From positions 1 through 12,610 of the forward strand of contig CALELJ010000291.1 in NCBI GenBank assembly GCA_937902445.1: a stretch of DNA of 12,610 bases. Direction: 5' to 3'. The stretch's first letter is position 1. Each line of letters starts with the position of its first letter. The notes beneath the pieces are model-generated. The model had not been told where the DNA came from. It did no database searches and was given only the letters and a program-made list of their open reading frames with translations. Positions 1-6,970 of this stretch are shown piece after piece. A program made the position numbers and the translations under genes. The DNA comes from an uncultured Treponema sp. (GTDB lineage: Bacteria; Spirochaetota; Spirochaetia; Treponematales; Treponemataceae).

Positions 1-1467
1 TGGGTTTATGCCAGATTTCAACTTTCAGCCTCTGAACAGAAAGCAGAGCGCGTGAGACAGGATGCTATAAAAGAAGCTGAAGCTCAGAAAAAAGAGATTC
101 TTCTTCAAGCAAAAGAACAACTCATTCAGGACCGTAATCAGCAGGAACGGGAGAACCGTGAACGCCGCACAGAACTGCAGCGTTATGAAAGCCGTGTCAG
201 CAAAAAGGAAGAACTTTTGGACCAGAGGGCCCAGGAGTTTGACAAAAGGGACAAGGAATTTGCAGCCCAGACAGCAGACCTTCAGAAAAGATCTGAGGTT
301 CTTGCAGAGAAGGAAACAAACCTCCGCTCTGAACTGGAGCGCATTTCAGGTCTTACGGCAGAAGAAGCAAAGGCACTGATCATCAAGAATCTTGAGAACG
401 ACGCACGCCACGACGCACAGGCACTTCTCAACAAGATTGATCAGGAAGCACAGGTAACAGCAGAAAAGAAAGCTCAGGAAGTTCTCGTTGCAGCAATTCA
501 GCGCATCGCAACAGAAACAACAAGCGACATTACAGTTGCCACAGTTTCACTTCCAAGCGATGAGATGAAGGGACGTATCATCGGTCGTGAAGGCCGCAAC
601 ATCCGTTCCCTTGAGACTCTTACAGGTGTAGACATCATCATCGATGATACTCCGGAAGCAGTTGTAATCTCATGCTTTGATCCTGTACGCAAGGAAATCG
701 CACGCGTTGCCCTTGAGCGACTCATCATCGACGGACGCATTCATCCGGCCCGCATCGAGGAAATCGTTCAGAAAGTTACACGCGAAATCCAGCAGAAAAT
801 CTACGAAGAAGGTGAAAGGGCTCTCTTTGATCTTGGCATCCACAACATGGGCCAGGAAGCAATCCGTGCCATCGGCCGCCTTTATTTCCGCACAAGTTAC
901 GGACAGAACGTGCTCACACACTCAAAGGAAGTTGCTGAACTTGCAAGCATCCTTGCAGCAGAAGTTGGAGCAAACCGCGAACTTGCTAAACGTGCAGCCC
1001 TTCTCCACGATATCGGTAAGGGTGCTGAAAACGACAGCGACCAGAACCACGCAGAAGTCGGTGCTGAAATGGCACGCAAGATGGGTGAAGATCCACGCAT
1101 CGTAAACGCCATTGCTGCCCACCACAACGACTGCGAGGCACAGACAATCGAAGCTGTAATCGTTCAGATTGCAGACGCCATCAGTGCCGCACGCCCGGGT
1201 GCTCGCCGCGAAACTGTAGACAACTACGTCAAGCGTCTTGAAAACCTTGAGGAAACAGCAAGAAAGTTTGCCGGTGTTGAACAGGCTTACGCAATTCAGG
1301 CTGGACGTGAACTCCGCATCCTTGTCAACAACGAAAAGATTCCTGATGACCAGGTAAAGGAACTTGCAAAGAACATTGCAAAGCAGATCGAAACAGATCT
1401 CCGCTACCCTGGAAGAATCAAGATCACAATGATCCGAGAAACACGCATCGTCGAATACGCACGTTAG
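1..1467 (+). CDS. rny: RNase Y, 5'-truncated by the window edge
   Basis: Membrane-anchored endoribonuclease that starts decay and processing of many mRNAs. The frame is open from base 1 (first residues WVYARFQLSASEQK), so the gene begins outside the window. 488 residues are visible against about 510-520 for the family, so roughly the N-terminal membrane anchor is missing. In window codons: a long Glu/Lys/Gln-rich coiled coil at about 10-150; a KH RNA-binding domain with GRIIGREGRN at 191-200; and an HD phosphohydrolase domain with the metal-binding His336-Asp337 pair in LLHDIGK, followed by AAHHND. The C-terminus is complete (TAG 1465-1467). A GTG at position 52 could be called as a start but lies inside the coiled coil and is not the real one. 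A hairpin overlaps the stop and a terminator follows, so this is the last gene of its transcript. Identification rests on the KH+HD order, which is diagnostic. Confidence 0.97.
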   Translation, partial: WVYARFQLSASEQKAERVRQDAIKEAEAQKKEILLQAKEQLIQDRNQQERENRERRTELQRYESRVSKKEELLDQRAQEFDKRDKEFAAQTADLQKRSEVLAEKETNLRSELERISGLTAEEAKALIIKNLENDARHDAQALLNKIDQEAQVTAEKKAQEVLVAAIQRIATETTSDITVATVSLPSDEMKGRIIGREGRNIRSLETLTGVDIIIDDTPEAVVISCFDPVRKEIARVALERLIIDGRIHPARIEEIVQKVTREIQQKIYEEGERALFDLGIHNMGQEAIRAIGRLYFRTSYGQNVLTHSKEVAELASILAAEVGANRELAKRAALLHDIGKGAENDSDQNHAEVGAEMARKMGEDPRIVNAIAAHHNDCEAQTIEAVIVQIADAISAARPGARRETVDNYVKRLENLEETARKFAGVEQAYAIQAGRELRILVNNEKIPDDQVKELAKNIAKQIETDLRYPGRIKITMIRETRIVEYAR

Positions 1468-1490
1468 TGCATATTTGCTTGAATATGCAC
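1467..1490 (+). other. Stem-loop starting at the last base of the rny stop codon
   Basis: GTGCATATT (1467-1475) pairs perfectly with AATATGCAC (1482-1490) around a 6-base loop TGCTTG. The stem can extend to the TTA of the stop-codon region by skipping two bases. There is no T-run, so it is not itself a terminator. It may be a 3'-end stabiliser or a ribosome-release or processing element; the function is inference. Confidence 0.6.
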
Positions 1491-1503
1491 GCTAAAAGAT
1501 AAG

Positions 1504-1535
1504 GACTGTTCGTTCCAACGGACAGTCTTTTTTTT
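1504..1535 (+). terminator. Intrinsic terminator of rny
   Basis: GACTGTTCGTT (1504-1514) pairs with AACGGACAGTC (1517-1527), with one U-G wobble. Eight T residues (1528-1535) follow. On the opposite strand the wobble becomes a C-A mismatch and the following bases are only CTTATCTTTT, so it should serve the convergent lipoprotein gene poorly. Confidence 0.9.
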
Positions 1536-1546
1536 ATGGGTTTGTT

Positions 1547-2404
1547 CTATTTAAGATATCTTTTGAAGCCTGGATGGATTTCAACAAATTCATTGACAGC
1601 TTCATCATAGGCTTCAAATTCGCATTCAAAGATCTCGAAGGCACCGTCAAGGAAGTACAGGTCAACGGGAGTATACCCCATGAAGTTGATTCTGTTGATC
1701 ATGAAATCAACACGATAGCGTTCCACACTGCGGTGAAGAATATAGGTAATGAAGTTGGAGCAGACAAAAACATTTTTCTGGAAAAATTCCTGGGGCTCCT
1801 TTTCCATAGGCAGCGGGCCAAAAGCAAATTCAATGGGAAAGTTCCGGCTGCGGGAGAAAGCCTTTCTGTTGCCTATGTGTCCAACGGCAGCTGCGACATT
1901 TTTTCTGATTCCGTAGACAAAATGAGAATCCTTGTTTCCAGCGTAATCCAGAAGATTCTCAACGGTCTTTCTTTCAGATTCAGCACATGGAACCGCAATG
2001 ACCGCACACCTTGATTTTTTACCATCAAGGGTAACCATGTAATCATTGCTTTCAAGATCCAGAACAGGCTCATAGCGGGCCATGTTTTTTTCTTTTGAAA
2101 GCGAGAGCCCTAAAAAAGTATCATCATCAAGATATGTGCTTATGGCTGAATGGACGTATGTAGTTCCGTCGGGAACTGAACCGAAAATCCTGATAGGCCT
2201 TCTGAGAAAATTTCCAGGTCTCAAGGTTTTATCGTAGATTACATCATAGAGACGAATGAAAACGTAGGATTCACTTGAAAGCTGTTTTTCCGTAAGGCTG
2301 TCATTTATGTGTATGGAATTCCGCCGGTTTTCAATCTTTCCCGATGCACAGGATACTAAAAAAAGAGAAGCAAAAAGAAATGCTATGGAAAGATTTTTTT
2401 TCAT
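1547..2404 (-). CDS. Lipoprotein, probable permuted NlpC/P60 (papain-like) hydrolase
   Basis: A 285-residue protein. The ATG at 2404 is chosen over a TTG at 2416 because it gives a clean lipoprotein signal: MKK, a hydrophobic stretch, then LVSC with lipidated Cys19. The mature part has no repeats or further membrane helices. Two features suggest the circularly permuted papain-like (YiiX/YebB-type) branch of NlpC/P60 proteins, in which the catalytic His comes before the Cys: VHSAI with His85, and FVCSNFITYIL with Cys215. These are followed by a TPVDLYFL...FEIFECEFE tail that resembles the TP-x-DL...F-x-x-(I/V)Y ending I associate with that group. Such enzymes cleave amide or ester bonds in peptidoglycan peptides or lipids; the substrate here is unknown. 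It has its own promoter and stands alone, convergent with rny. The lipoprotein call is firm; the fold assignment is inference from motifs. Confidence 0.7.
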   Translation of the reverse strand: MKKNLSIAFLFASLFLVSCASGKIENRRNSIHINDSLTEKQLSSESYVFIRLYDVIYDKTLRPGNFLRRPIRIFGSVPDGTTYVHSAISTYLDDDTFLGLSLSKEKNMARYEPVLDLESNDYMVTLDGKKSRCAVIAVPCAESERKTVENLLDYAGNKDSHFVYGIRKNVAAAVGHIGNRKAFSRSRNFPIEFAFGPLPMEKEPQEFFQKNVFVCSNFITYILHRSVERYRVDFMINRINFMGYTPVDLYFLDGAFEIFECEFEAYDEAVNEFVEIHPGFKRYLK

Positions 2405-2448
2405 GGTCTTCAACACCGGTGCATCTGATTTTTTTCAAAGGCGAAGAT

Positions 2449-2477
2449 ATATTATATGGAATCTCGGAAAATTTCAA
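2449..2477 (-). promoter_or_regulatory. Sigma-70 type promoter of the lipoprotein gene
   Basis: Reading the minus strand: TTGAAA (2477-2472), 17-base spacer, TAATAT (2454-2449). An overlapping TATAAT (2456-2451) sits at 15 bases. The start site would fall near 2442, giving a leader of about 38 bases. The ribosome-binding site is weak (GAAGA). Confidence 0.65.
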
Positions 2478-2513
2478 TTTTCATGAATGTGAAGCGGAAC
2501 AAAAAAATGCAGT

Positions 2514-3854
2514 CTAGAATCCAAGGGCATCCATATATTCACTCTGGAAACTTTCATCTGATGCAAGATTAATTACGATACAGCCAACAGCAGTTTTTTC
2601 GGCTATCCTTCTCAAATTTTCGTCAAACAAAAGCATAGAAGCTCCCTGGAGGGCACCATTCCCTATGGAAATCACATTGTCTTCAAAAAAATCAGGAATC
2701 ATTCTGGTGTTCTTTGCTTCTACCGGATCAAGCTGTGTTCCGAAACCGCCTGCAAGATAAAGAACGGGATCATTTATTGAAACGCCGCTTTGGGCAAGCA
2801 TCTTGAGGCCGCAGCAGACAGCTCCCTTTGCAAGCTGAAAATTCCTTACGTCGCCTCTTGAAATCCAGACCTTGTCAGAAAGGTAGAAACGTTCCATTTT
2901 TTCATCGCGGAAACTTCCGTCGACATTAAGGATGCCCCCGTCAAGGAAAGATGAAACTGCGCTTACAAGGCCCGTTCCGGAAAGGGAAATTCCATCACCA
3001 CCTCCAATCACACTGGCTTCAGGTTTTCCATCATTGAGGTGAAATTTTGCAATGGCACCCTTGCAGGCGGAAGATCCGCAATCGATGCCAAAGCCCTCAA
3101 AGGCAGGTCCTGCGGCAGCGGAGGCACAAAATATCCTGCCGCTTTCCGGATCACTCACGCACATTTCGCAGTTTGTTCCAAGGTCGGCCAGAAATCTTGT
3201 CCGCTCACTTTTTCTGTGAAAGCCCGAGGCGATCATTGCACAGACCATGTCTCCGCCAATGAAGGCCGCTGCCGCAGGTGCGATGTAGACTTTGCAGCTG
3301 CCGGCAAAAAACTCAGGCCCAAATATTTTTTCGGCATCAATCTCGATACCAAATTTTGATTCCGGTATGAATGGATGGCAAGCAAGGGAGCTTACACTGG
3401 TTCCGCAGAAAAGAGATTCCATTACCGTATTGCCGGCAACTGTGATTCCCTTAAGTTCCGCACGTCCGCGTCTTTTTTCCGAAAGAATTCCCTGGGCCAC
3501 AAGCATTGCTCTGGAAATCATTTCACGGACACAGGCCACTATGGCTTCATTGAGTTTTTTAAAACCACCTTCCTTCATGGAAAAAGATATTCTTGTGATT
3601 ACATCATTTCCATAAGCGGTCTGTGGATTTTTTTCGCCAAACGAGCACAGAAGCATTCCGTCAGAAAGGGCATAAGCACGGCAGGCTACGGTAGTGGTTC
3701 CAATGTCAAAGGCAAGGCCAACGGCATTTCCCGCAAAGGCACCAGAGCATGGAACAAAATCCGCGTTCATGGATTCCGTCTGTACGATGAGACCTTCCTT
3801 ATCTGAACCATCACCGGGACAAAGACCGCAGTGGGAACAAGTCCTGCATATCAT
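2514..3854 (-). CDS. RACo-like ASKHA-family ATPase (DUF4445/COG3894) with a cysteine-rich N-terminus
   Basis: A 446-residue ATPase related to RACo-type reductive activators of corrinoid proteins, which use ATP to drive reduction of inactive Co(II) cofactor. Family marks, by residue: phosphate-1 loop GLAFDIGTTTVA (46-57); AGNTVMESLF (140-149); APAAAAFIGGD (192-202); phosphate-2 FLADLGTNCEM (221-231); AGPAFEGFGIDCGSSACKGAI (starting 248); and the adenosine motif LYLAGGFGTQLDP (365-377). Normal RACo proteins carry an N-terminal 2Fe-2S ferredoxin domain. Here only a short CRTCSHCGLCPG segment (Cys3, 6, 9, 12) precedes the ATPase. The frame stays open to 4085, but that extension would run into the divergent gene and antisense to its signal peptide, so ATG 3854 is preferred. 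AGAGGG lies 14 bases upstream, too far for a normal ribosome site. No corrinoid methyltransferase lies nearby. Family is confident; substrate is unknown. Confidence 0.85.
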   Translation of the reverse strand: MICRTCSHCGLCPGDGSDKEGLIVQTESMNADFVPCSGAFAGNAVGLAFDIGTTTVACRAYALSDGMLLCSFGEKNPQTAYGNDVITRISFSMKEGGFKKLNEAIVACVREMISRAMLVAQGILSEKRRGRAELKGITVAGNTVMESLFCGTSVSSLACHPFIPESKFGIEIDAEKIFGPEFFAGSCKVYIAPAAAAFIGGDMVCAMIASGFHRKSERTRFLADLGTNCEMCVSDPESGRIFCASAAAGPAFEGFGIDCGSSACKGAIAKFHLNDGKPEASVIGGGDGISLSGTGLVSAVSSFLDGGILNVDGSFRDEKMERFYLSDKVWISRGDVRNFQLAKGAVCCGLKMLAQSGVSINDPVLYLAGGFGTQLDPVEAKNTRMIPDFFEDNVISIGNGALQGASMLLFDENLRRIAEKTAVGCIVINLASDESFQSEYMDALGF

Positions 3855-3861
3855 GTATAAG

Positions 3862-3890
3862 ACTATACCCTCTGGATTTGAAAATTGCAA
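3862..3890 (-). promoter_or_regulatory. Promoter of the RACo-like gene, giving a near-leaderless mRNA
   Basis: Minus strand: TTGCAA (3890-3885), 17-base spacer, TATAGT (3867-3862), then 7 bases to ATG 3854. Predicted transcription start is 0-1 base before the start codon. The TTGCAA is its own reverse complement and is also the -35 box proposed for the divergent gene. Confidence 0.55.
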
Positions 3891-3913
3891 TTTAACCGTA
3901 TATGGTTTATCAT
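3885..3913 (+). promoter_or_regulatory. Promoter of the ABC binding-protein gene
   Basis: TTGCAA (3885-3890), 17-base spacer, TATCAT (3908-3913). The expected start is near 3920, leaving a leader of about 43 bases. The leader holds a small hairpin, GGAGA-TTTT-TCTCC (3922-3935), and a strong Shine-Dalgarno sequence AAGGAAGG (3947-3954) 8 bases before the ATG. An alternative is TTGAAA (3878-3883) with TATGGT (3901-3906), also 17 apart. Confidence 0.55.
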
Positions 3914-3962
3914 TATCTTTCGGAGATTTTTCTCCATACAAAACATAAGGAAGGAAACTTAA

Positions 3963-4919
3963 ATGAAGAAAATTACAAAGTTCACTCTTGCTTTTGCAGC
4001 CCTCGCACTTGCAGGAACAACAACATTTGCAAAACCAAAGAAGCAGAAGGTTATCAAGATCGGTGCTATCCAGCTTGTTGAACATCCGGCACTGGACGCT
4101 TCCTACAAGGGATTCGTAGACGGACTCAAGGCAGCAGGATACGAAGACGGAAAGAACATCAAGCTCATGTATGAAAATGCACAGGGTGAACAGTCAAACT
4201 GCGTTACAATCGCAGACAAATTCATTTCACAGAGATGCGACATCATCTTCGCAATCGCAACACCAGCAGCACAGGCAGTGGCAAACAAGACTGAAACAAC
4301 ACCAATTCTCATCACTGCAGTTACAGACCCAAAGACAGCAGGTCTTGTTGAATCAAATGAAAAGCCTGGAACAAACGTTACAGGTACATCTGACCTCACA
4401 CCATGTGCGGCACAGATCCAGCTTTTGAAGAAGCTTCTTCCTGACGTAAAGAAAGTTGCAATGCTCTACTGCTCAAGCGAAGAAAACTCACGCTTCCAGA
4501 TCAACCTTGCAAAGGCAGAATGTGACAAACAGGGACTTACATACGTTGACGCAACAGTTTCAAACACAAACGAAGTTCAGCAGGTTGTACAGAGCCTTGT
4601 TGGAAAAGTTGACGCAATCTATACACCTACAGACAACATGATCGCATCGACAATGGCTACCGTTTCACTCGTTACAACACCGGCAAAGATTCCTGTAATC
4701 ACAGGTGAAGACGGAATGGTTCAGGGCGGCGGTCTTGCAACATACGGAATCAACTACTACGAGCTTGGAAAGCAGACAGCAAAGATGGCTGTTGAAGTAA
4801 TCAACGGAAAGAAGCCAAGAGACATGCCTATCCAGTACCTTGACAAGTGTGACTTCACATACAACAAGGAAACTGCAGCTGCTCTTGGAATCACAATTCC
4901 AGCTGACCTTTTGAAGTAA
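3963..4919 (+). CDS. ABC transporter substrate-binding protein, TrpX/COG2984 (ABC_sub_bind) type
   Basis: Periplasmic binding protein of 318 residues. MKKITKFTLAFAALALAG followed by TFA-K gives an ordinary Sec signal peptide with cleavage predicted after Ala23; there is no lipobox, unlike many relatives. The mature protein starts KVIKIGAIQLVEHPALD and continues with GFVDGLKAAGY, then IFAIATPAAQAVANKT, PILITAVTDPKTAGLV, and a second lobe starting KKVAMLYCSSEENS. This is the pattern of the COG2984/PF04392 family, whose characterised members bind amino acids such as tryptophan. The ligand here cannot be read from sequence. Permease and ATPase genes usually follow directly, but here a strong terminator follows instead. 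Codon choice is very uniform (Thr almost always ACA, Lys mostly AAG, Gly mostly GGA), as in the rpmB gene of this window, which with the strong ribosome site suggests abundant product. Confidence 0.9.
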   Translation: MKKITKFTLAFAALALAGTTTFAKPKKQKVIKIGAIQLVEHPALDASYKGFVDGLKAAGYEDGKNIKLMYENAQGEQSNCVTIADKFISQRCDIIFAIATPAAQAVANKTETTPILITAVTDPKTAGLVESNEKPGTNVTGTSDLTPCAAQIQLLKKLLPDVKKVAMLYCSSEENSRFQINLAKAECDKQGLTYVDATVSNTNEVQQVVQSLVGKVDAIYTPTDNMIASTMATVSLVTTPAKIPVITGEDGMVQGGGLATYGINYYELGKQTAKMAVEVINGKKPRDMPIQYLDKCDFTYNKETAAALGITIPADLLK

Positions 4920-4938
4920 TCCACCGGAACTTATTACA

Positions 4939-4970
4939 GGGCTGTCCAGAATCGGGCAGCCTTTTTTTTT
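4939..4970 (+). terminator. Intrinsic terminator of the ABC binding-protein gene
   Basis: GGCTGTCC (4940-4947), loop AGAATC, GGGCAGCC (4954-4961), with one U-G wobble, followed by nine T residues (4962-4970). It isolates this gene from potD. Confidence 0.92.
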
Positions 4971-5128
4971 CAAAAATCCGTTCTGAATGCCATTTCATTA
5001 AACAAATCTTTATTTTCTAAAGTCTTTCAACAATTGTTTTTTTCCACTAAACTCCATTCAGACATTTATCTGTTCAGAAGAAATCTCCATGCCCTGTGCT
5101 TTATGAGGTTTCATCAAAGGATATTGAA

Positions 5129-6181
5129 ATGAAAAAGTTTAACGCCATTGTTCTTGGAACAATTCTATCTGGTTCACTGGTTCTCTCCTCATGCTCAAAG
5201 GGAGAAAAAAAAGAGACTTTCAATCTGTTCAACTGGACGTACTACACTCCCGACTCAGTCCTTGAAAAATTCGAAAAGGAATACAACTGCATCGTAAAGA
5301 CAGACTACTTCGATTCAAATGAAGTGATGTATTCAAAGCTGCGTGCCGGAGCAAAGGGTTATGACCTTACGATTCCTTCTTCCGACTACACGTCAATCAT
5401 GATCAAACAGGGAATGGTTCAGAAGATCGATCATTCACAATTTCCAAATTCAAAATACATAAATCCGGATGCGCTTTTAAAGGCAAAGGATTACGACCCG
5501 GACATGACCTGGTCAGTTCCATACTGTCTTGCCGCAAACGGAATTGCAGTAAACAAGACAAAGGTCAAGGAATACGAGCACTCATATGATATTTTCAAGA
5601 GAAAGGATCTTGCAGGCCACATGACAATGATGGATGACATGCGCCTTACTATCGGAAGTGCCCTCAAATACCTGGGCTATTCGCTGAACTCAACCGATGA
5701 CAGGGAACTCCGCCAGGCGGCAGACCTTGTAAAGAACGAGTGGCTTCCAAACCTTCTTAAATTTGACGCGGAAGGATTTGGAAAGTCATTTGCCTCTGGA
5801 GATTTCTGGGTTTGCGACGGATATGCGGAAATTGTCTACGGAGAAGTTCCGGAAGAACGCCAGGAAGAAACCATCGACTTTTTTGTTCCTGAAACAGGCT
5901 CAGGCGCCTACCTTGATTCCATGGTCATCCTTAAAGACGCAAAGCACTGTGACCTTGCAATGAAATTCATCGACTTCAGCCACAGACCTGAAATCTACGC
6001 GGAATTTCTTGACGCATTGAGATTCCCGCCATACATCAACATGGAAGCCGCCAAGTACACCACAAGAAAACCGATGTACGGTCCTGAAACCCTGAAAAAA
6101 GTTGAACTTAAAATGGATGTTGGAGACGCTCTGCAAAAGTACGATGCCCTCTGGCAGGAAATCAGGTTCGCGGCGGAATGA
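5129..6181 (+). CDS. potD: Spermidine/putrescine-binding lipoprotein PotD
   Basis: Polyamine-binding component of a PotABCD-type ABC importer, anchored as a lipoprotein. ATG 5129 is chosen over an in-frame GTG at 5096 because AAAGGA lies 7 bases upstream and because it puts the lipoprotein signal at the N-terminus (VLSSC, Cys22). 350 residues, the usual size. Diagnostic stretches: FNLFNWTYYTPDSVLEKFEKEY, SNEVMYSKLRAG, GYDLTIPSSDY, MVQKIDHSQFPN, WSVPYCLAANGIAVN, and SGDFWVCDGYAEIVY. These align well by eye with E. coli PotD and suit the T. pallidum homologue Tp0655. The gene has no potABC beside it: a terminator precedes it, and radC follows. I see no convincing -35/-10 pair in 4971-5128. That stretch contains the perfect palindrome AACAATTGTT (5029-5038) and a repeated TTCAGA (5057, 5073). 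Confidence 0.93.
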   Translation: MKKFNAIVLGTILSGSLVLSSCSKGEKKETFNLFNWTYYTPDSVLEKFEKEYNCIVKTDYFDSNEVMYSKLRAGAKGYDLTIPSSDYTSIMIKQGMVQKIDHSQFPNSKYINPDALLKAKDYDPDMTWSVPYCLAANGIAVNKTKVKEYEHSYDIFKRKDLAGHMTMMDDMRLTIGSALKYLGYSLNSTDDRELRQAADLVKNEWLPNLLKFDAEGFGKSFASGDFWVCDGYAEIVYGEVPEERQEETIDFFVPETGSGAYLDSMVILKDAKHCDLAMKFIDFSHRPEIYAEFLDALRFPPYINMEAAKYTTRKPMYGPETLKKVELKMDVGDALQKYDALWQEIRFAAE

Positions 6182-6225
6182 CAGAAACAATGGAAAAAAA
6201 AATCTTTCTGGCAGTCCTTTTTTTT
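6175..6225 (+). terminator. Probable terminator overlapping the potD stop codon
   Basis: GGAATGACAGAAA (6175-6187) can pair with TTTCTGGCAGTCC (6205-6217): 11 of 13 pairs with two A-G mismatches and a 17-base A-rich loop. Eight T residues (6218-6225) follow. The mismatches and large loop make it weaker than the other terminators in the window. Confidence 0.5.
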
Positions 6226-6250
6226 ATTTTTCACAAAATAATTTATATGA

Positions 6251-6943
6251 ATGAAAAACAAGATAAAAGACTACAGCCAGACCGGAAATCATCCTGACAT
6301 CCGGGAACTTACACTTGCCAATGGAATTGCCTACCCAAGCGATGAGGAACTTGTCATGCTGATCCTTGGCCGGGGAACAAAAGACAATCCCATTGACCAG
6401 CTTTCAGAAAAAGTGCTTCAGGCAATAAACTCAAGCAACGAAGACAACCTTATGGAAAATCTTACCGCCATAGACGGCATGGGCTCATCCAGGGCTCTTG
6501 CAATCTCAGCCGCCATTGAGCTGGGCAGACGGCGTAAAGGATTTCTCCATTCCATAATCCATCAGCCTAAGGATGTGGTTCCGTACATAAAGCACTACAG
6601 CCTTATGAAATCTGAACACTTCATCACCATAACCACAAACGGTGCCCACGAGATCATCGGGACTAAGGTCGTTTCCATCGGAACTGTAAGCCGTGCGCTG
6701 ATCCACCCGAGGGAAGTTTTTGCCGATGCGGTTTCCCAGCACGCCTCTGGAATCATCTGCTGCCACAACCATCCATGCAACCAGTGCTATCCAAGCAACG
6801 CGGACATAGAATCCACAAAACAGCTTCACAAGGCCGCTTCCATTTTAGGAATCTCATTTCTGGACCACATAATCATAACCCGTGACGGATATTTCAGTTT
6901 TCTTGAACATGGAATGCTTGAAAAGGACAGTACATTTGCCTAA
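6251..6943 (+). CDS. radC: RadC / UPF0758 JAB-domain protein
   Basis: 230 residues, the normal family length. The N-terminus has SDEELVMLILGRGTKDNP and a helix-hairpin-helix LTAIDGMGSSRALAISAAIELGRR (71-94). The C-terminus is a JAB1/MPN metal-binding fold: VSIGTVSRALIHPREVFADA, then HNHP with His172 and His174, PS, and Asp185, followed by LGISFLDHIIIT. Historic links to DNA repair are weak and the biochemical role of the family is unsettled. The loop between HNHP and PS, usually SGDPT-like, reads CNQCY, and CC precedes HNHP, giving four cysteines beside the metal site. No Shine-Dalgarno sequence is visible upstream; the AT-rich leader is TAATTTATATGA. The -35 box of the htrA promoter overlaps the stop codon. 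Confidence 0.93.
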   Translation: MKNKIKDYSQTGNHPDIRELTLANGIAYPSDEELVMLILGRGTKDNPIDQLSEKVLQAINSSNEDNLMENLTAIDGMGSSRALAISAAIELGRRRKGFLHSIIHQPKDVVPYIKHYSLMKSEHFITITTNGAHEIIGTKVVSIGTVSRALIHPREVFADAVSQHASGIICCHNHPCNQCYPSNADIESTKQLHKAASILGISFLDHIIITRDGYFSFLEHGMLEKDSTFA

Positions 6944-6964
6944 TCGACGAAATATGGTTATATT
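6936..6964 (+). promoter_or_regulatory. Promoter of htrA, predicted leaderless
   Basis: TTGCCT (6936-6941), 17-base spacer, TATATT (6959-6964), then only 6 bases to ATG 6971. The +1 would fall on the A of the start codon. No ribosome-binding site is present (TTTTTCT precedes the ATG). Confidence 0.55.
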
Positions 6965-6970
6965 TTTTCT

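Noticed and set aside
1071..1090. TGGCACG in rny as a second sigma-54 site
   Set aside because: It is inside coding sequence and lacks the GC pair at the required -12 distance.
1574..2014. 146-codon + strand open frame opposite the lipoprotein gene
   Set aside because: No recognisable motif or ribosome site; the opposite strand has a lipoprotein signal and a promoter.
3855..4085. Longer N-terminus for the RACo-like protein starting at 4085
   Set aside because: It would overlap 123 bases of the divergent gene, including its signal peptide, and cover both promoters; the Cys-rich reading is just the antisense of an Ala/Thr-rich signal sequence.
5096..5128. GTG 5096 as the potD start
   Set aside because: It would put 11 extra residues before the lipoprotein signal; ATG 5129 has the better ribosome site.
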